Notes under the pieces: model-generated
What the model was told of the DNA's origin: nothing
What the model saw: the letters and a program-made list of their open reading frames with translations, nothing else
Databases searched by the model: none
Position numbers and translations under genes: made by a program
DNA from: Clostridia bacterium
Lineage (GTDB): Bacteria; Bacillota; Clostridia; Christensenellales; Borkfalkiaceae
Assembly: GCA_017399035.1 (NCBI GenBank)
Contig: JAFQEM010000016.1
Coordinates: forward strand, 1 to 43,000
DNA: 43,000 nucleotides
Direction of reading: 5' to 3'
Part shown: positions 1 through 7,755 of the stretch, in pieces
Numbering within the stretch: position 1 is the stretch's first letter
Layout of the letters: each line of letters starts with the position of its first letter

Positions 1-2
1 AA

Positions 3-212
3 GATGCTGAAATGAGTATTGAAGATAAAATTTGTAGCAAAGTTACATATATTTCAGTTAAAAATATAAATGATACCATTGAACTTAGTGTAGGTGGTAA
101 AGGATTAAATTGGAAGCAATTTATGCTAACTTCAGCATATTCTAAGTTGTGTAATTGCTTTGAATGGGCATGTAAAAAACAAGGTTATCAATTTAAAATT
201 AGAAAAATTTAA
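3..212 (+). CDS. C-terminal end of an unrecognised protein (partial)
   Basis: The frame is open from the window edge, so this may be the tail of a longer gene. An ATG at position 12 would give a 66-residue protein, but no convincing ribosome binding site can be seen so near the edge. The visible peptide is basic at its end (QFKIRKI) and has three cysteines in its second half (LCNCFEWACKK). I do not recognise the family and assign no function. The gene is closed off by an intrinsic terminator at 232-265, so it is not in the same transcript as the dnaG-like gene that follows. It lies on the far side of the suspicious dnaG/L5 junction and may not belong beside the ribosomal cluster. Confidence 0.45.
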   Translation, partial: DAEMSIEDKICSKVTYISVKNINDTIELSVGGKGLNWKQFMLTSAYSKLCNCFEWACKKQGYQFKIRKI

Positions 213-231
213 TTTTGGTTTTATTAAAAAT

Positions 232-265
232 AAAATCTGCAAATCACATTTGCGGATTTTTTTTT
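232..265 (+). terminator. Intrinsic terminator after the first partial gene
   Basis: A 12-bp stem (233-244 with 248-259, one G-T wobble, loop CAC) runs into a tract of nine T at 257-265. It ends transcription of the gene ending at 212. Confidence 0.8.
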
Positions 266-288
266 GACAAGTTTATTAGTTTTAGGTA

Positions 289-317
289 TTGCTAATAACA
301 GAAAAATATGGTATAAT
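289..317 (+). promoter_or_regulatory. Promoter of the dnaG-like gene
   Basis: TTGCTA (289-294) and TATAAT (312-317) are 17 bases apart, with a TG one base ahead of the -10 box (extended -10). This predicts a start near 324 and a 5' leader of about 105 bases before the ATG at 431. A dedicated promoter here is unlike the middle of a normal spc operon, where rplE is read through from rplX. Confidence 0.6.
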
Positions 318-430
318 ATATTAAATTATGTAAATTACAAAATTTTTAAATTATTTTTAAAAATCTTAGGAATTATACATTATTTTGTGGTATTAAGTAA
401 TTATAACACAATTTTGTTTAAAAGGTGCAA

Positions 431-1384
431 ATGATAAGTAAAGGATTTAGTCAGGCTTTTTTGGACGAGTTGATAACTAAAAACGATATAGTGTCCGTCA
501 TCTCTAAATATGTTACTTTGACAAGAAGAGGAGCTAATTTCTGGGCGTGTTGCCCTTTTCATATGGAAAAAACTCCTTCAATGTCGGTAAAAGAGGACGG
601 TCAGTTTTTTAAATGCTTTGGTTGCGGTGGTGGCGGTAATGTTATTAACTTTGTTAAGCAAATTGAAAATGTTGACTTTTATAAGGCAGTAGAGATTTTG
701 GCTGAAAATGCAGGTATGCAACTTCCAACTTATGAAGATAATGAGGAAATGCAGAAAAAAAAGCATCAACGAGATACAATCCTGTCAATACTAAAGGCTA
801 CAAGCGATTTTTATATATCAAATTTAAATAAAGTTGAAGCGAATAAGCATATTGATTATATTCGTAGTCGTGGCATAACTGATGCAATGGTTAAAAAGTT
901 TAATTACAATAACGTAAATCAAGTTCCCAAACTCGTAAAAATTACAATCAACTCTGGTTTGGGCGCAATTAAAGACAACTCTAAAAGCGTTCAACTCGCT
1001 CAAAAAGAACTTGAACTTATTTCTGGTCAAAAGCCCGTGTTGACACTTGCAAAGAAGTCAGTTGCAAACTTCAAAGTGAGAGAAGGTCAAGGCGTAGGTA
1101 TGAAAGTTACTCTTCGTGGAACTAGAATGTATGAATTTTTTGATAAATTCATTTCAATCGCACTTCCTAGAGTTAGAGACTTCCGCGGTGTATCTAAGAA
1201 GTCATTTGACGGCAGAGGAAACTATTCAATGGGTGTAAAAGAACAATTGATATTCCCTGAAATTTCTTACGACCAAGTAGAAACTGTAAGAGGATTTGAT
1301 ATCTGTATCACCACGACGGCTAATACCGACGAAGAAGCAAGAGAATTGCTTACGTTACTCGGAATGCCCTTTGCAAATAAGTAA
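431..1384 (+). CDS. Chimera: DNA primase N-terminus fused in frame to ribosomal protein L5
   Basis: The reading frame is uninterrupted but joins two unrelated proteins. Residues 1 to about 155 are the start of DnaG primase: a CHC2 zinc finger with C41, H44, C62 and C65 (CPFH and CFGCG), then the beginning of the primase core with its YIRSRGIT stretch. The TOPRIM catalytic domain is missing. From about residue 156 ([16 protein letters not shown]) to the end it is ribosomal protein L5, with the family's [22 protein letters not shown] and TTANTDEEA blocks. About 18-20 N-terminal L5 residues are absent. ATG 431 is preferred over GTG 425 because AAAGG at 421-425 sits five bases ahead. rpsN follows 18 bases downstream, as after a normal rplE, but rplX and rplN are not upstream. 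A metagenome misjoin or a real recombination are both possible; as written, it is unlikely to be a working primase. Confidence 0.85.
   Translation: MISKGFSQAFLDELITKNDIVSVISKYVTLTRRGANFWACCPFHMEKTPSMSVKEDGQFFKCFGCGGGGNVINFVKQIENVDFYKAVEILAENAGMQLPTYEDNEEMQKKKHQRDTILSILKATSDFYISNLNKVEANKHIDYIRSRGITDAMVKKFNYNNVNQVPKLVKITINSGLGAIKDNSKSVQLAQKELELISGQKPVLTLAKKSVANFKVREGQGVGMKVTLRGTRMYEFFDKFISIALPRVRDFRGVSKKSFDGRGNYSMGVKEQLIFPEISYDQVETVRGFDICITTTANTDEEARELLTLLGMPFANK
890..913 (+). other. dnaG/rplE junction
   Basis: Within these bases the primase-like peptide ([11 protein letters not shown]) becomes L5 ([12 protein letters not shown]). Both families can encode a short K-F-N-like stretch here: Bacillus L5 has TKFNYDSVMQVPK, and DnaG has a helix ending in a similar lysine/phenylalanine run. 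A short shared sequence is therefore enough to explain the join. Two Asn-Val pairs before the junction use AAT-GTT (near 638 and 667), while the first Asn-Val pair after it uses AAC-GTA, the usual choice in the rest of the window. Confidence 0.7.
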
Positions 1385-1402
1385 GGTATAAGGAGTTAAA
1401 AA

Positions 1403-1588
1403 ATGGCTAAAAAAGCAATGATTAATAAGCAGCAAAAGCCTGCTAAATTTTCCACCAGAGCCTACACCAGATGCAGCATCTGCGGTCGTCCGCACGCTGT
1501 ACTCCGTAAATACGGTATTTGCCGTATCTGCTTTAGAGAATTGGCTTATAAAGGTCAAATTCCTGGCGTAAAGAAGGCTAGTTGGTAA
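1403..1588 (+). CDS. rpsN: 30S ribosomal protein S14, zinc-binding type
   Basis: This is the 61-residue short (type Z) S14, a protein of the 30S head that contacts 16S rRNA. Two CxxC pairs (CSIC at about 24-27 and CRIC at about 39-42) form the zinc ribbon that separates this form from the longer zinc-free paralogue. Length and C-terminus (GVKKASW) fit the family exactly. AAGGAG lies seven bases before the ATG. It sits between rplE and rpsH as in nearly all Firmicutes, which shows that the sequence from L5 onward is a genuine spc operon. Confidence 0.97.
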   Translation: MAKKAMINKQQKPAKFSTRAYTRCSICGRPHAVLRKYGICRICFRELAYKGQIPGVKKASW

Positions 1589-1603
1589 AGGAGGATAAGA
1601 AAA

Positions 1604-1990
1604 ATGACAGACGTTATTGCGGATATGCTTACCAGAATCAGAAACGCTCTGATGGCTAAGCACGAAACTGTTGAAATTCCCGCTTCAAACACTAAAAAAG
1701 CGATTGCAGATATTCTTTTGAAAGAAGGTTATATCTCAAACGTAGAAATTATTGAAGGCGTACAGGGAACTATTAAAATTACCCTTAAATATGAAGGTAA
1801 TCAAAAGGTTATTACTGGACTTAAGAGAGTAAGCAAACCTGGTTTGAGAGTTTACGTAGGTACTGATGAAGTTCCTCAAGTTCTCGGTGGACTCGGAATT
1901 GCAATTCTTTCTACGTCAAAAGGTATTATGACCGGTAAAGAAGCAAAGAAAGCCCATCAGGGCGGCGAAGTTCTCGCTTACGTATGGTAG
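1604..1990 (+). CDS. rpsH: 30S ribosomal protein S8
   Basis: S8 binds helix 21 of 16S rRNA and is an early assembly protein of the 30S platform. In enterobacteria it also represses its own operon by binding the mRNA near rplE. The protein has 128 residues and starts [15 protein letters not shown]. The C-terminal rRNA-binding block [17 protein letters not shown] and the ending VLAYVW are canonical. A strong GGAGG precedes the ATG. The gaps to rpsN (15 bases) and rplF (13 bases) indicate one transcript. If S8 autoregulation exists here, its target at the rplE start would be lost through the dnaG/L5 join. Confidence 0.97.
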   Translation: MTDVIADMLTRIRNALMAKHETVEIPASNTKKAIADILLKEGYISNVEIIEGVQGTIKITLKYEGNQKVITGLKRVSKPGLRVYVGTDEVPQVLGGLGIAILSTSKGIMTGKEAKKAHQGGEVLAYVW

Positions 1991-2003
1991 GAGGTATTAA
2001 GTT

Positions 2004-2549
2004 ATGTCAAGAATAGGAAATGCTATCATCAATATCCCTGCAGGCGTAACCGTTGAAGCAAAAGACAACGTTATAACTGTTAAAGGACCTAAAGGAACTT
2101 TAACCCAAAGTTACGACCCGATTATCACTCTTAACATTGAAGGTGCAACCGTTAGACTCACTAGAGCAAACGATTTAGGACCTACCAAAGCAAAGCACGG
2201 TCTTTATAGAGCGCTTTGTGCAAATATGATTAAAGGTGTTACGGAAGGTTTCAAAAAGAGCCTTATCGTAAACGGCGTAGGTTGGAAGGTTGCAAAGCAA
2301 GGTAAAAAAGTTGTTATGAATATCGGTTTCAGCCACCCTGTTGAAATCGAAGAAATTGAGGGAATTACTCTTGATTGCCCCGCACAAAACGAAATTACCG
2401 TTAATGGTATTGACAAAGAAAAAGTTGGTCAATTTGCTGCTATGGTAAGAGGCTATAGAGAACCCGAACCTTATCACGGATACGGAATTCGTTATAGTGA
2501 CGAAGTTATCGAACGTAAAGTTGGTAAAGCAGCCGGCGGTAAAGGTTAA
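2004..2549 (+). CDS. rplF: 50S ribosomal protein L6
   Basis: L6 lies at the base of the L7/L12 stalk near the GTPase centre and sarcin-ricin loop. The 181-residue protein begins MSRIGNAIINIPAGV and contains the two L6 repeats. The second ends in the signature block EPYHGYGIRYSDEVIERKVGKAAGG, close to the usual PYKGKGIRY form. AGGAGG is positioned before the ATG. Unlike its neighbours, it is followed by a 104-base gap with two hairpins before rplR. Confidence 0.97.
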   Translation: MSRIGNAIINIPAGVTVEAKDNVITVKGPKGTLTQSYDPIITLNIEGATVRLTRANDLGPTKAKHGLYRALCANMIKGVTEGFKKSLIVNGVGWKVAKQGKKVVMNIGFSHPVEIEEIEGITLDCPAQNEITVNGIDKEKVGQFAAMVRGYREPEPYHGYGIRYSDEVIERKVGKAAGGKG

Positions 2550-2571
2550 TAAGTTTAAAGGGCTTTTAGTG

Positions 2572-2630
2572 GACGCGCTTGAAGTTTTAGCGCGTCTGCC
2601 GAGTGCGCTTTTCGGAATAAGCGCGAAAAG
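2572..2630 (+). promoter_or_regulatory. Double hairpin between rplF and rplR
   Basis: The first stem is 8 perfect base pairs (2572-2579 with 2589-2596, GACGCGCT/AGCGCGTC, 9-base loop). A second follows at once, either CTTTTCG/CGAAAAG (2608-2614 with 2624-2630) or the competing GCGCTT/AAGCGC (2605-2610 with 2619-2624). There is no T tract, so this is not a terminator. The GC-rich stems stand out from the AT-rich surroundings. It could be an mRNA processing site or a ribosomal-protein binding site controlling rplR and the downstream genes; the function is inferred from position only. Confidence 0.5.
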
Positions 2631-2653
2631 TTATTAAATTAGGAGTTAAAACT

Positions 2654-3022
2654 ATGATTAGCAAAATCAATAAAAACAAGGATAGACTTAAAAGACATAA
2701 GAGAGTCAGAGCAAAAATCAAAGGTACTGCGGAAACTCCCAGACTTTCAGTATATAGAAGTTTGACTCATATTTATGCTCAACTTATAGACGACGTTAAA
2801 GGAAATACCTTGGTTACGGCGTCTACGCTCGATAAAGAACTCAAAGGTGCTTTTGACGGCAAAGACAAGAAAGCGCAAGCGTTCGCAGTTGGCGAACTTC
2901 TTGCAAAGAAGGCAAAGTCGAAAAAGATTAGCGCAGTTGTTTTTGACAGAGGCGGTTATCTTTACACCGGTCGTGTTGCAAGTTTAGCAGACGGCGCAAG
3001 AAAGGGCGGCTTGGAATTCTAA
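2654..3022 (+). CDS. rplR: 50S ribosomal protein L18
   Basis: L18 binds 5S rRNA with L5 and L25 and helps to anchor it in the central protuberance. The 122-residue protein has the basic start ([14 protein letters not shown]), the [19 protein letters not shown] strand and the C-terminal [28 protein letters not shown], all typical of L18. AGGAG lies before the ATG after the two-hairpin spacer. It is 22 bases from rpsE, so the two are co-transcribed. Confidence 0.97.
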   Translation: MISKINKNKDRLKRHKRVRAKIKGTAETPRLSVYRSLTHIYAQLIDDVKGNTLVTASTLDKELKGAFDGKDKKAQAFAVGELLAKKAKSKKISAVVFDRGGYLYTGRVASLADGARKGGLEF

Positions 3023-3044
3023 TATAATCAAGGAGAAAACGAAA

Positions 3045-3566
3045 ATGGCAAGAGATAATAACAGAGCGCCTAGAAGGGCGGAAGAAAACGACGGCTTGGT
3101 TAAAAAGCTTATCTGTGTAAATCGTGTTACCAAAACCGTTAAAGGCGGTAGAAATATGAGATTTGCCGCTCTCGTAGTCGTAGGTGACGGCGCAGGCAAA
3201 GTAGGTTGCGCAATGGGTAAGGCTAAAGAAGTTCCCGAAGCAATCGATAAGGCAACGCTTAGAGCAAAAAAGAATATGTTCCCCGTAGCAATGTGCGGTA
3301 CCAGTATTCCTCACGAAGTTTTGGGTGAATTCGGTAGCGGTAAAGTTCTTATGATGCCCGCTGACGAAGGTACCGGTGTTATTGCAGGCGGTCCTGTTCG
3401 TGCGGTAATGGAAGCAGTTGGTATCACCAACATTAGAACCAAGTCTCACGGAACTAACAATAAAATTAACTGTGTAAAAGCAGCACTTGCAGGCTTAAAG
3501 AGCCTCAGAACTGCAGAACAAATTGCAGCTATTCGCGGTAAGACCGTCGAAGAAGTAAACGGTTAA
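3045..3566 (+). CDS. rpsE: 30S ribosomal protein S5
   Basis: S5 helps form the mRNA entry channel and affects translational fidelity. The 173-residue protein shows the dsRBD-like N-terminal domain ([34 protein letters not shown]) and the C-terminal domain with [30 protein letters not shown]. The glycine-rich loop VKGGRNM is where spectinomycin-resistance changes are known in other bacteria; it looks unaltered by eye. AAGGAG precedes the ATG. It lies in the normal order between rplR and rpmD. Confidence 0.97.
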   Translation: MARDNNRAPRRAEENDGLVKKLICVNRVTKTVKGGRNMRFAALVVVGDGAGKVGCAMGKAKEVPEAIDKATLRAKKNMFPVAMCGTSIPHEVLGEFGSGKVLMMPADEGTGVIAGGPVRAVMEAVGITNIRTKSHGTNNKINCVKAALAGLKSLRTAEQIAAIRGKTVEEVNG

Positions 3567-3579
3567 GGAGGGTACTTTT

Positions 3580-3783
3580 ATGGCAAAGGCAAAAACAGCA
3601 GAAACTGCAAAAATAAAAGTTACGCTTGTAAAAAGCACGATAGCGATATTGCCGCAACACAAAAAAATAGTAGCGGCTTTAGGACTTAAAAAAGTTCGTT
3701 CTTTCCGTATTCACGAAGAAAATCCTTGCATTCTTGGTATGATTGCAAAGGTTAAATACCTCGTGAAAGTAGAAAAGATTTAA
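3580..3783 (+). CDS. rpmD: 50S ribosomal protein L30
   Basis: This small 50S protein has 67 residues. The family core is clear: KVTLVKSTIAILPQHKKIVAALGLKKVRSFRIHEENPCILGMIAKVKYLVKVEKI, where most L30 proteins read LGL(R/K)K followed by D-N-P-x-I-x-G-M. A short extra N-terminus (MAKAKTAETAK) makes it slightly longer than the usual 58-60. An AGGAGG-type site precedes the ATG. Confidence 0.95.
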   Translation: MAKAKTAETAKIKVTLVKSTIAILPQHKKIVAALGLKKVRSFRIHEENPCILGMIAKVKYLVKVEKI

Positions 3784-3812
3784 GTTAATTACTAAATTTA
3801 AGGAGTAATAAA

Positions 3813-4259
3813 ATGAGATTAGGTGAATTAAGTCCCGCTATGGGCGCTACGACCACCAAGAAGAGACTCGGAAGAGGTATCGGTTCAGGTCTTGGCAAAA
3901 CCAGTGGTAAAGGACATAAAGGACAATGGGCAAGAAGCGGTGGCGGTGTTCGTCCAGGATTTGAAGGTGGTCAAATGCCTTTAATCAGAAGAATTCCGAA
4001 ACGCGGATTCAATAACCATTTTAGAAAAGTATACAGTATCGTAAACCTTTCTGTTTTAGAAGGTTTAGAAGCAAACTCCGTAGTGGATATGCAAATGCTT
4101 AACGAAAAAGGACTTATCAAAGTCATTAAAGGAAGCGTAGGATTAAAAGTTTTGGGCAACGGAACTCTTACTAAAGCGTTGACTGTTAAAGCAGCAAGTT
4201 TCTCTGCATCAGCAAAAGACGCTATTGAAAAAGCCGGTGGCCAAGTAGAACAAATCTAA
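3813..4259 (+). CDS. rplO: 50S ribosomal protein L15
   Basis: L15 is a late-assembling 50S protein with a long, glycine-rich extension threaded through 23S rRNA. The 148-residue sequence has the characteristic start [22 protein letters not shown], then [16 protein letters not shown], the [15 protein letters not shown] block and IPKRGFNN. The C-terminal globular part ends in [17 protein letters not shown] precedes the ATG. It is followed 23 bases later by secY, the usual order. Confidence 0.97.
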   Translation: MRLGELSPAMGATTTKKRLGRGIGSGLGKTSGKGHKGQWARSGGGVRPGFEGGQMPLIRRIPKRGFNNHFRKVYSIVNLSVLEGLEANSVVDMQMLNEKGLIKVIKGSVGLKVLGNGTLTKALTVKAASFSASAKDAIEKAGGQVEQI

Positions 4260-4282
4260 CCCACTAATATAGGGAGGGCAAA

Positions 4283-5575
4283 ATGTTTCAAACGATAGTA
4301 AATGCGCTCAAAATTAAAGAAGTTAGAAATAAAATCCTTATAACTATTGCTTTGTTGTTTGTGTACAGATTAGGATGTTATATTCCAGTACCAGGCATCA
4401 ACGGTTTTAGTGGATTGAGTGATTATACTTTCTTACAAATAATGAGTGCAGTATCCGGTGGCGCATTAACCTACGGTACGTTCTTCGCTATGGGTATCGG
4501 ACCGTATATCAACGCGTCAATTATAATTCAACTTTTATCTGTAGGTATTCCTGCACTTGAAAGATTGAGTAAACAAGGTGAAGAAGGTCGTAGAAGAATC
4601 AATACGTATACGAGAATTTTAACGTTAGTTCTTGCTATTGCACAAGCAATAGGTATTCTTGTTGCGTTTGGTGGTTCAAACAGCATAGATTTTAATAAGT
4701 TGTTTGGTGGCGACGGATTCCCAAGATTTATGAGTTACGTATTCTTGGTATTAGTTTATACCACGGGTTCGGCTCTCACAATGTGGATAGGCGAAAGAAT
4801 AACCGATTACGGTGTATCAAACGGTATTTCGCTTCTCATCTTTGCAGGTATTTTGTCTACAACAGGTACGGCAATTATCAGTCTTCTTAAGCAATTAGGT
4901 AGCCCTGATACTGCAATGAGTGCAGCGTGGACGTTGGTTGGCTTTGTTGGTGCAGCAATTATAATTTTTGCAGCAATCGTAGCCGTTAATAGCGCAGAAC
5001 GTAAGATATCCGTTCAGTATGCAAAGCAGGTTAAAGGTAGAAAGATGTATGGTGGTCAATCTACTCATATACCGATCAAAGTTAACGCAACTGGCGTTAT
5101 GCCTTTAATCTTCTCATTTGCAATCTTAAGTTTCCCCGATTTGATTATCAACTTGTTCGGTGTTAAGTCGGATAACTGGTGGTCAACGTACGTTGGAACT
5201 GACAGTTGGTTATATATGGTACTCTTGTGCTTGCTTATATTGTTCTTTTCATATTTCTATAACCAAATTCAATTTAATCCTGACGACATAAGTAAAAGTA
5301 TTCAAGGCAACGGTGGTTTTATCCCCGGCATTAGACCTGGTAAACCCACTGCCGATTACTTGAAGAAAGTATCTAACAGAATAACGTTGTTTGGTGCAAT
5401 CTTCCTCGCAATCGTTGCTCTTATACCTTCGTTAGTGTTTAAGGCTATTGATATCGGTTTAGTAAATGCGTTCAGTGCAACTGGTCTTTTAATTATAGTT
5501 TCAGTAGCGCTTGAATTTGAACAAGCATTGCAATCACAAATAATGATGAAGAACTATAAAGGTTTCTTAAAGTAA
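4283..5575 (+). CDS. secY: Preprotein translocase subunit SecY
   Basis: SecY is the protein-conducting channel of the cytoplasmic membrane, working with SecE/SecG and the SecA motor, which is encoded at 27503. The 430-residue length fits. Ten hydrophobic segments can be followed from ILITIALLFVYRLGCYIPVPGI to the last one ending in VSVALEFEQALQSQIMM. The plug and first-helix region has the family's R-x-G-x-x-I-P-x-P-G. QGEEGRRRINTYTR and AERKISVQYAKQ, cytosolic loops that contact SecA and the ribosome, are present. An AGGGAGG site precedes the ATG. Confidence 0.97.
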   Translation: MFQTIVNALKIKEVRNKILITIALLFVYRLGCYIPVPGINGFSGLSDYTFLQIMSAVSGGALTYGTFFAMGIGPYINASIIIQLLSVGIPALERLSKQGEEGRRRINTYTRILTLVLAIAQAIGILVAFGGSNSIDFNKLFGGDGFPRFMSYVFLVLVYTTGSALTMWIGERITDYGVSNGISLLIFAGILSTTGTAIISLLKQLGSPDTAMSAAWTLVGFVGAAIIIFAAIVAVNSAERKISVQYAKQVKGRKMYGGQSTHIPIKVNATGVMPLIFSFAILSFPDLIINLFGVKSDNWWSTYVGTDSWLYMVLLCLLILFFSYFYNQIQFNPDDISKSIQGNGGFIPGIRPGKPTADYLKKVSNRITLFGAIFLAIVALIPSLVFKAIDIGLVNAFSATGLLIIVSVALEFEQALQSQIMMKNYKGFLK

Positions 5576-5585
5576 AATAATTATT

Positions 5586-6203
5586 ATGAAGTTGATATTA
5601 CTTGGCGCTCCTGGTAGCGGCAAGGGTACTCAAGCGGCGTATATTTCCGACAAGTACGACCTGCCGCACATTTCAACGGGCGATTTATTTAGAGAAAATA
5701 TTAAAGAAAAAACACCTTTAGGGTTGAAAGTTAAAGCCGTTATGGACACGGGCAATCTGTGTCCAGACGATTTAACCGTAGAACTTGTTAAAGACAGGTT
5801 AAACAACGCTGATTGTAAAGTTGGATATCTTCTTGATGGATTTCCTAGAGATTTAGTGCAAGCAGTTGCTTTGGATGAAATTTCCGCTCCCGATAAGGTT
5901 ATAAATCTTGTTGTGGACTTGTCAAAAATCGAACACAGAATTACTGGTCGTAGAAGTTGTCAGTTTTGTGGTGGTTCGTTCCACGTTGATTTTATAGGTA
6001 ACGTTGATAATTGTCCTACTTGTGGTGAAAAACTTACGATAAGAAAAGACGATAATCCCGAAACCGTTAAAGAAAGACTTGATGTTTATCAAACTCAAAC
6101 GGCACCTTTGATTGAATACTATTCAAAACAGGGCAAGTTGATTAACATAAACGGCGACCAATCAATAGACAAAGTGTTTGAAGATATCGTAAAGGTTTTA
6201 TAA
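5586..6203 (+). CDS. adk: Adenylate kinase, zinc-bearing LID
   Basis: The enzyme interconverts ATP + AMP and 2 ADP in the cytosol. The P-loop GAPGSGKGT is at residues 7-15, the AMP-binding block HISTGDLFRENI follows, and LLDGFPR is the conserved NMP-core motif. The LID has a four-cysteine zinc site, CQFC and CPTC, common in Gram-positive enzymes. At 205 residues it is slightly short of the usual 212-217. No clear Shine-Dalgarno is seen; the start lies 10 bases after secY, so translation is probably coupled. The secY-adk-map order is the common one in Firmicutes. Confidence 0.96.
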   Translation: MKLILLGAPGSGKGTQAAYISDKYDLPHISTGDLFRENIKEKTPLGLKVKAVMDTGNLCPDDLTVELVKDRLNNADCKVGYLLDGFPRDLVQAVALDEISAPDKVINLVVDLSKIEHRITGRRSCQFCGGSFHVDFIGNVDNCPTCGEKLTIRKDDNPETVKERLDVYQTQTAPLIEYYSKQGKLININGDQSIDKVFEDIVKVL

Positions 6204-6205
6204 TT

Positions 6206-6952
6206 ATGATAACGGTTAAAACCGACGCAGAAATTGCATGTATGCGCGAAAGTGGTAAACTTACGAAAAACGTTCTCGACCTTATCGGTAGAGAAATTAG
6301 AATAGGTATGACCACCAAAGAACTTGATAAGATTGCGTATGACTATATAAAATCTTGTGGTGCATATCCTTCGTTTTTAGGTTATTCAGGTTATCCCGCA
6401 TCAATATGTGCATCTATAGATGACGTTGTTGTTCACGGTATTCCGTCAGACGACGTAGTTATTAAAGATGGTCAATTAGTTAGTATTGACGTTGGCGTAG
6501 TTTATAACGGGTGGCAAGGTGATGCAGCAAGAACGTTTATGGTTGGTAACGTAAGCCAAGAAAAACGCAAACTTGTTAAAGTAACAGAAGAATGTTTTTT
6601 CAAAGCAATCGAACGTTTAAGAGACGGCACACCGCTGGGTGATATAGGTTATCAAGTTCAAACTCACGCAGAAAATAACGGATTTTCAGTCGTTAGAGCG
6701 TTGGTAGGACACGGAATAGGCAGAGAGATGCACGAAGACCCAACCGTTCCTAATTATGGAAAAAAGGGTACTGGTATTCGCTTAAAAAAGGGAATGACTA
6801 TTGCAATCGAGCCTATGATAAATGCAGGTGTTTATCAAGTAGATTTTATGTCGGATGGTTGGACGGTTAGAACTAGAGACCGCAAACCTTCTGCTCATTA
6901 CGAAAACACTATCGCCATAACCGAAAACGGCGTTGAAATTCTTACGCTTTAG
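6206..6952 (+). CDS. map: Methionine aminopeptidase type I
   Basis: The enzyme removes the initiator methionine from new proteins. The 248-residue pita-bread fold has all five metal ligands in the expected contexts: the aspartates of SIDVGVVYNGWQGDAARTF, the histidine of GHGIGREMHEDP, the glutamate of AIEPMINAG and the glutamate of HYENTIAIT. VVHGIP is the substrate-site block. The gene starts two bases after adk ends, with only a weak AAAGG about ten bases upstream, so it is likely translated by coupling. Confidence 0.96.
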   Translation: MITVKTDAEIACMRESGKLTKNVLDLIGREIRIGMTTKELDKIAYDYIKSCGAYPSFLGYSGYPASICASIDDVVVHGIPSDDVVIKDGQLVSIDVGVVYNGWQGDAARTFMVGNVSQEKRKLVKVTEECFFKAIERLRDGTPLGDIGYQVQTHAENNGFSVVRALVGHGIGREMHEDPTVPNYGKKGTGIRLKKGMTIAIEPMINAGVYQVDFMSDGWTVRTRDRKPSAHYENTIAITENGVEILTL

Positions 6953-6959
6953 GTGAAAA

Positions 6960-7244
6960 ATGGCAAAGGCTGTAAAACAAGGCGATTTAGTTAAATCAAT
7001 AGCTGGTCGCGATGCTGGTAAAACGTTTTTAGTAGTTTCCGTTAAAGAAAAATTCGCTTTTGTAGTTGACGGTAAAACTAGAAAAACGGTTAAACCAAAG
7101 AAAAAAAACGTAAAACATCTTGAAAAATTTTCAAACGTGAGTATAATAGAACTTGCGGAGAAAATAAAAAATGGTATTCCCGTCGGAAACGATAGAGTTT
7201 ACCGTGCGGTCAAAACCGAACAACAAAAATTACAGGAGGATTAA
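6960..7244 (+). CDS. KOW-domain RNA-binding protein of the map-infA gap
   Basis: This 94-residue, lysine-rich protein starts with a KOW motif ([23 protein letters not shown]) like that of ribosomal proteins L14e, L24 and L27e. A small KOW protein between map and infA is a regular feature of Clostridia and is usually annotated as an L14e-like RNA-binding protein. Its precise role is unknown; a ribosome or rRNA partner is inferred from the domain and from its place in the operon. AGGTG lies before the ATG, and the stop is four bases from the infA GTG. Confidence 0.85.
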   Translation: MAKAVKQGDLVKSIAGRDAGKTFLVVSVKEKFAFVVDGKTRKTVKPKKKNVKHLEKFSNVSIIELAEKIKNGIPVGNDRVYRAVKTEQQKLQED

Positions 7245-7248
7245 GTTT

Positions 7249-7470
7249 GTGTCAAAAGACGACGTTATAGAAACCGAAGGCGTGATTGTAGAAGCATTAC
7301 CAAACGCAGCGTTTAAGGTTAAATTATCAAACGGTCACGTGATAACGGCTTATATTTCGGGAAAGCTTCGTATGCATTATATAAAAATCATTCCCGGTGA
7401 CAGTGTGAAACTTGAAATGAGCCCTTACGATTTGACGAAAGGCAGAATAATCTGGCGAAGCAAAAACTAA
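7249..7470 (+). CDS. infA: Translation initiation factor IF-1
   Basis: IF-1 occupies the 30S A site during initiation and works with IF-2 and IF-3. From the GTG at 7249 the protein is 73 residues and starts (M)[25 protein letters not shown], matching the family's MSKDDVIEVEG. The S1-like OB fold continues through [43 protein letters not shown]. The GTG is chosen because AGGAGG at 7234-7239 is nine bases upstream. The longer frame opening at 7171 would overlap the KOW gene by 74 bases. Confidence 0.95.
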   Translation: MSKDDVIETEGVIVEALPNAAFKVKLSNGHVITAYISGKLRMHYIKIIPGDSVKLEMSPYDLTKGRIIWRSKN

Positions 7471-7502
7471 AAACATAAACGAATTCCAAAGGAGATAATA
7501 TT

Positions 7503-7619
7503 ATGAAAGTAAGACCTTCAGTTAAGCCTATGTGCGATAAGTGCAAAGTCATTAAAAGAAACGGAAAAGTAATGGTAATTTGTTCAAAGAACAAGAGCCA
7601 CAAACAAAGACAGGGTTAA
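7503..7619 (+). CDS. rpmJ: 50S ribosomal protein L36
   Basis: This short gene encodes 38 residues beginning [19 protein letters not shown] and ending KSHKQRQG. The zinc ribbon ligands C11, C14, C27 and the following histidine mark the zinc-containing form. It is one residue longer than the usual 37 because of an extra residue before SHKQRQG. AAGGAG precedes the ATG. It keeps its normal place between infA and rpsM and is followed by a structured 136-base gap. Confidence 0.95.
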   Translation: MKVRPSVKPMCDKCKVIKRNGKVMVICSKNKSHKQRQG

Positions 7620-7630
7620 TCCCACCGACT

Positions 7631-7710
7631 TAAACTTCGAAAGAAGTTTAGCGTGAAAATAACCGCGTAAACGTGCAAATGGCAATCATTCCACAGCTAA
7701 AGCGCGTTTA
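7631..7710 (+). promoter_or_regulatory. Structured leader between rpmJ and rpsM
   Basis: An 8-bp hairpin capped by a GAAA tetraloop (TAAACTTC 7631-7638, GAAGTTTA 7643-7650) is followed by a 9-bp long-range stem (TAAACGTGC 7668-7676 with GCGCGTTTA 7702-7710, one wobble) enclosing a 25-base loop. No T tract follows. Its place ahead of rpsM-rpsK-rpsD-rpoA-rplQ fits an autoregulatory binding site for a ribosomal protein encoded there (S4 does this in E. coli and Bacillus), but the partner is an inference. Confidence 0.5.
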
Positions 7711-7755
7711 GGCATTGACATATATTAAAATATTAAAAATTAAGGAGAAATTTTA

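Noticed and set aside
2175-3449. Long minus-strand frames opposite rplF, rplR and rpsE
   Set aside because: They are shadows of highly biased ribosomal codons, with no starts or binding sites of their own.
7171-7470. 99-residue form of IF-1 starting at 7171
   Set aside because: It would overlap the KOW gene by 74 bases; the GTG at 7249 has AGGAGG at good spacing and gives the family length.
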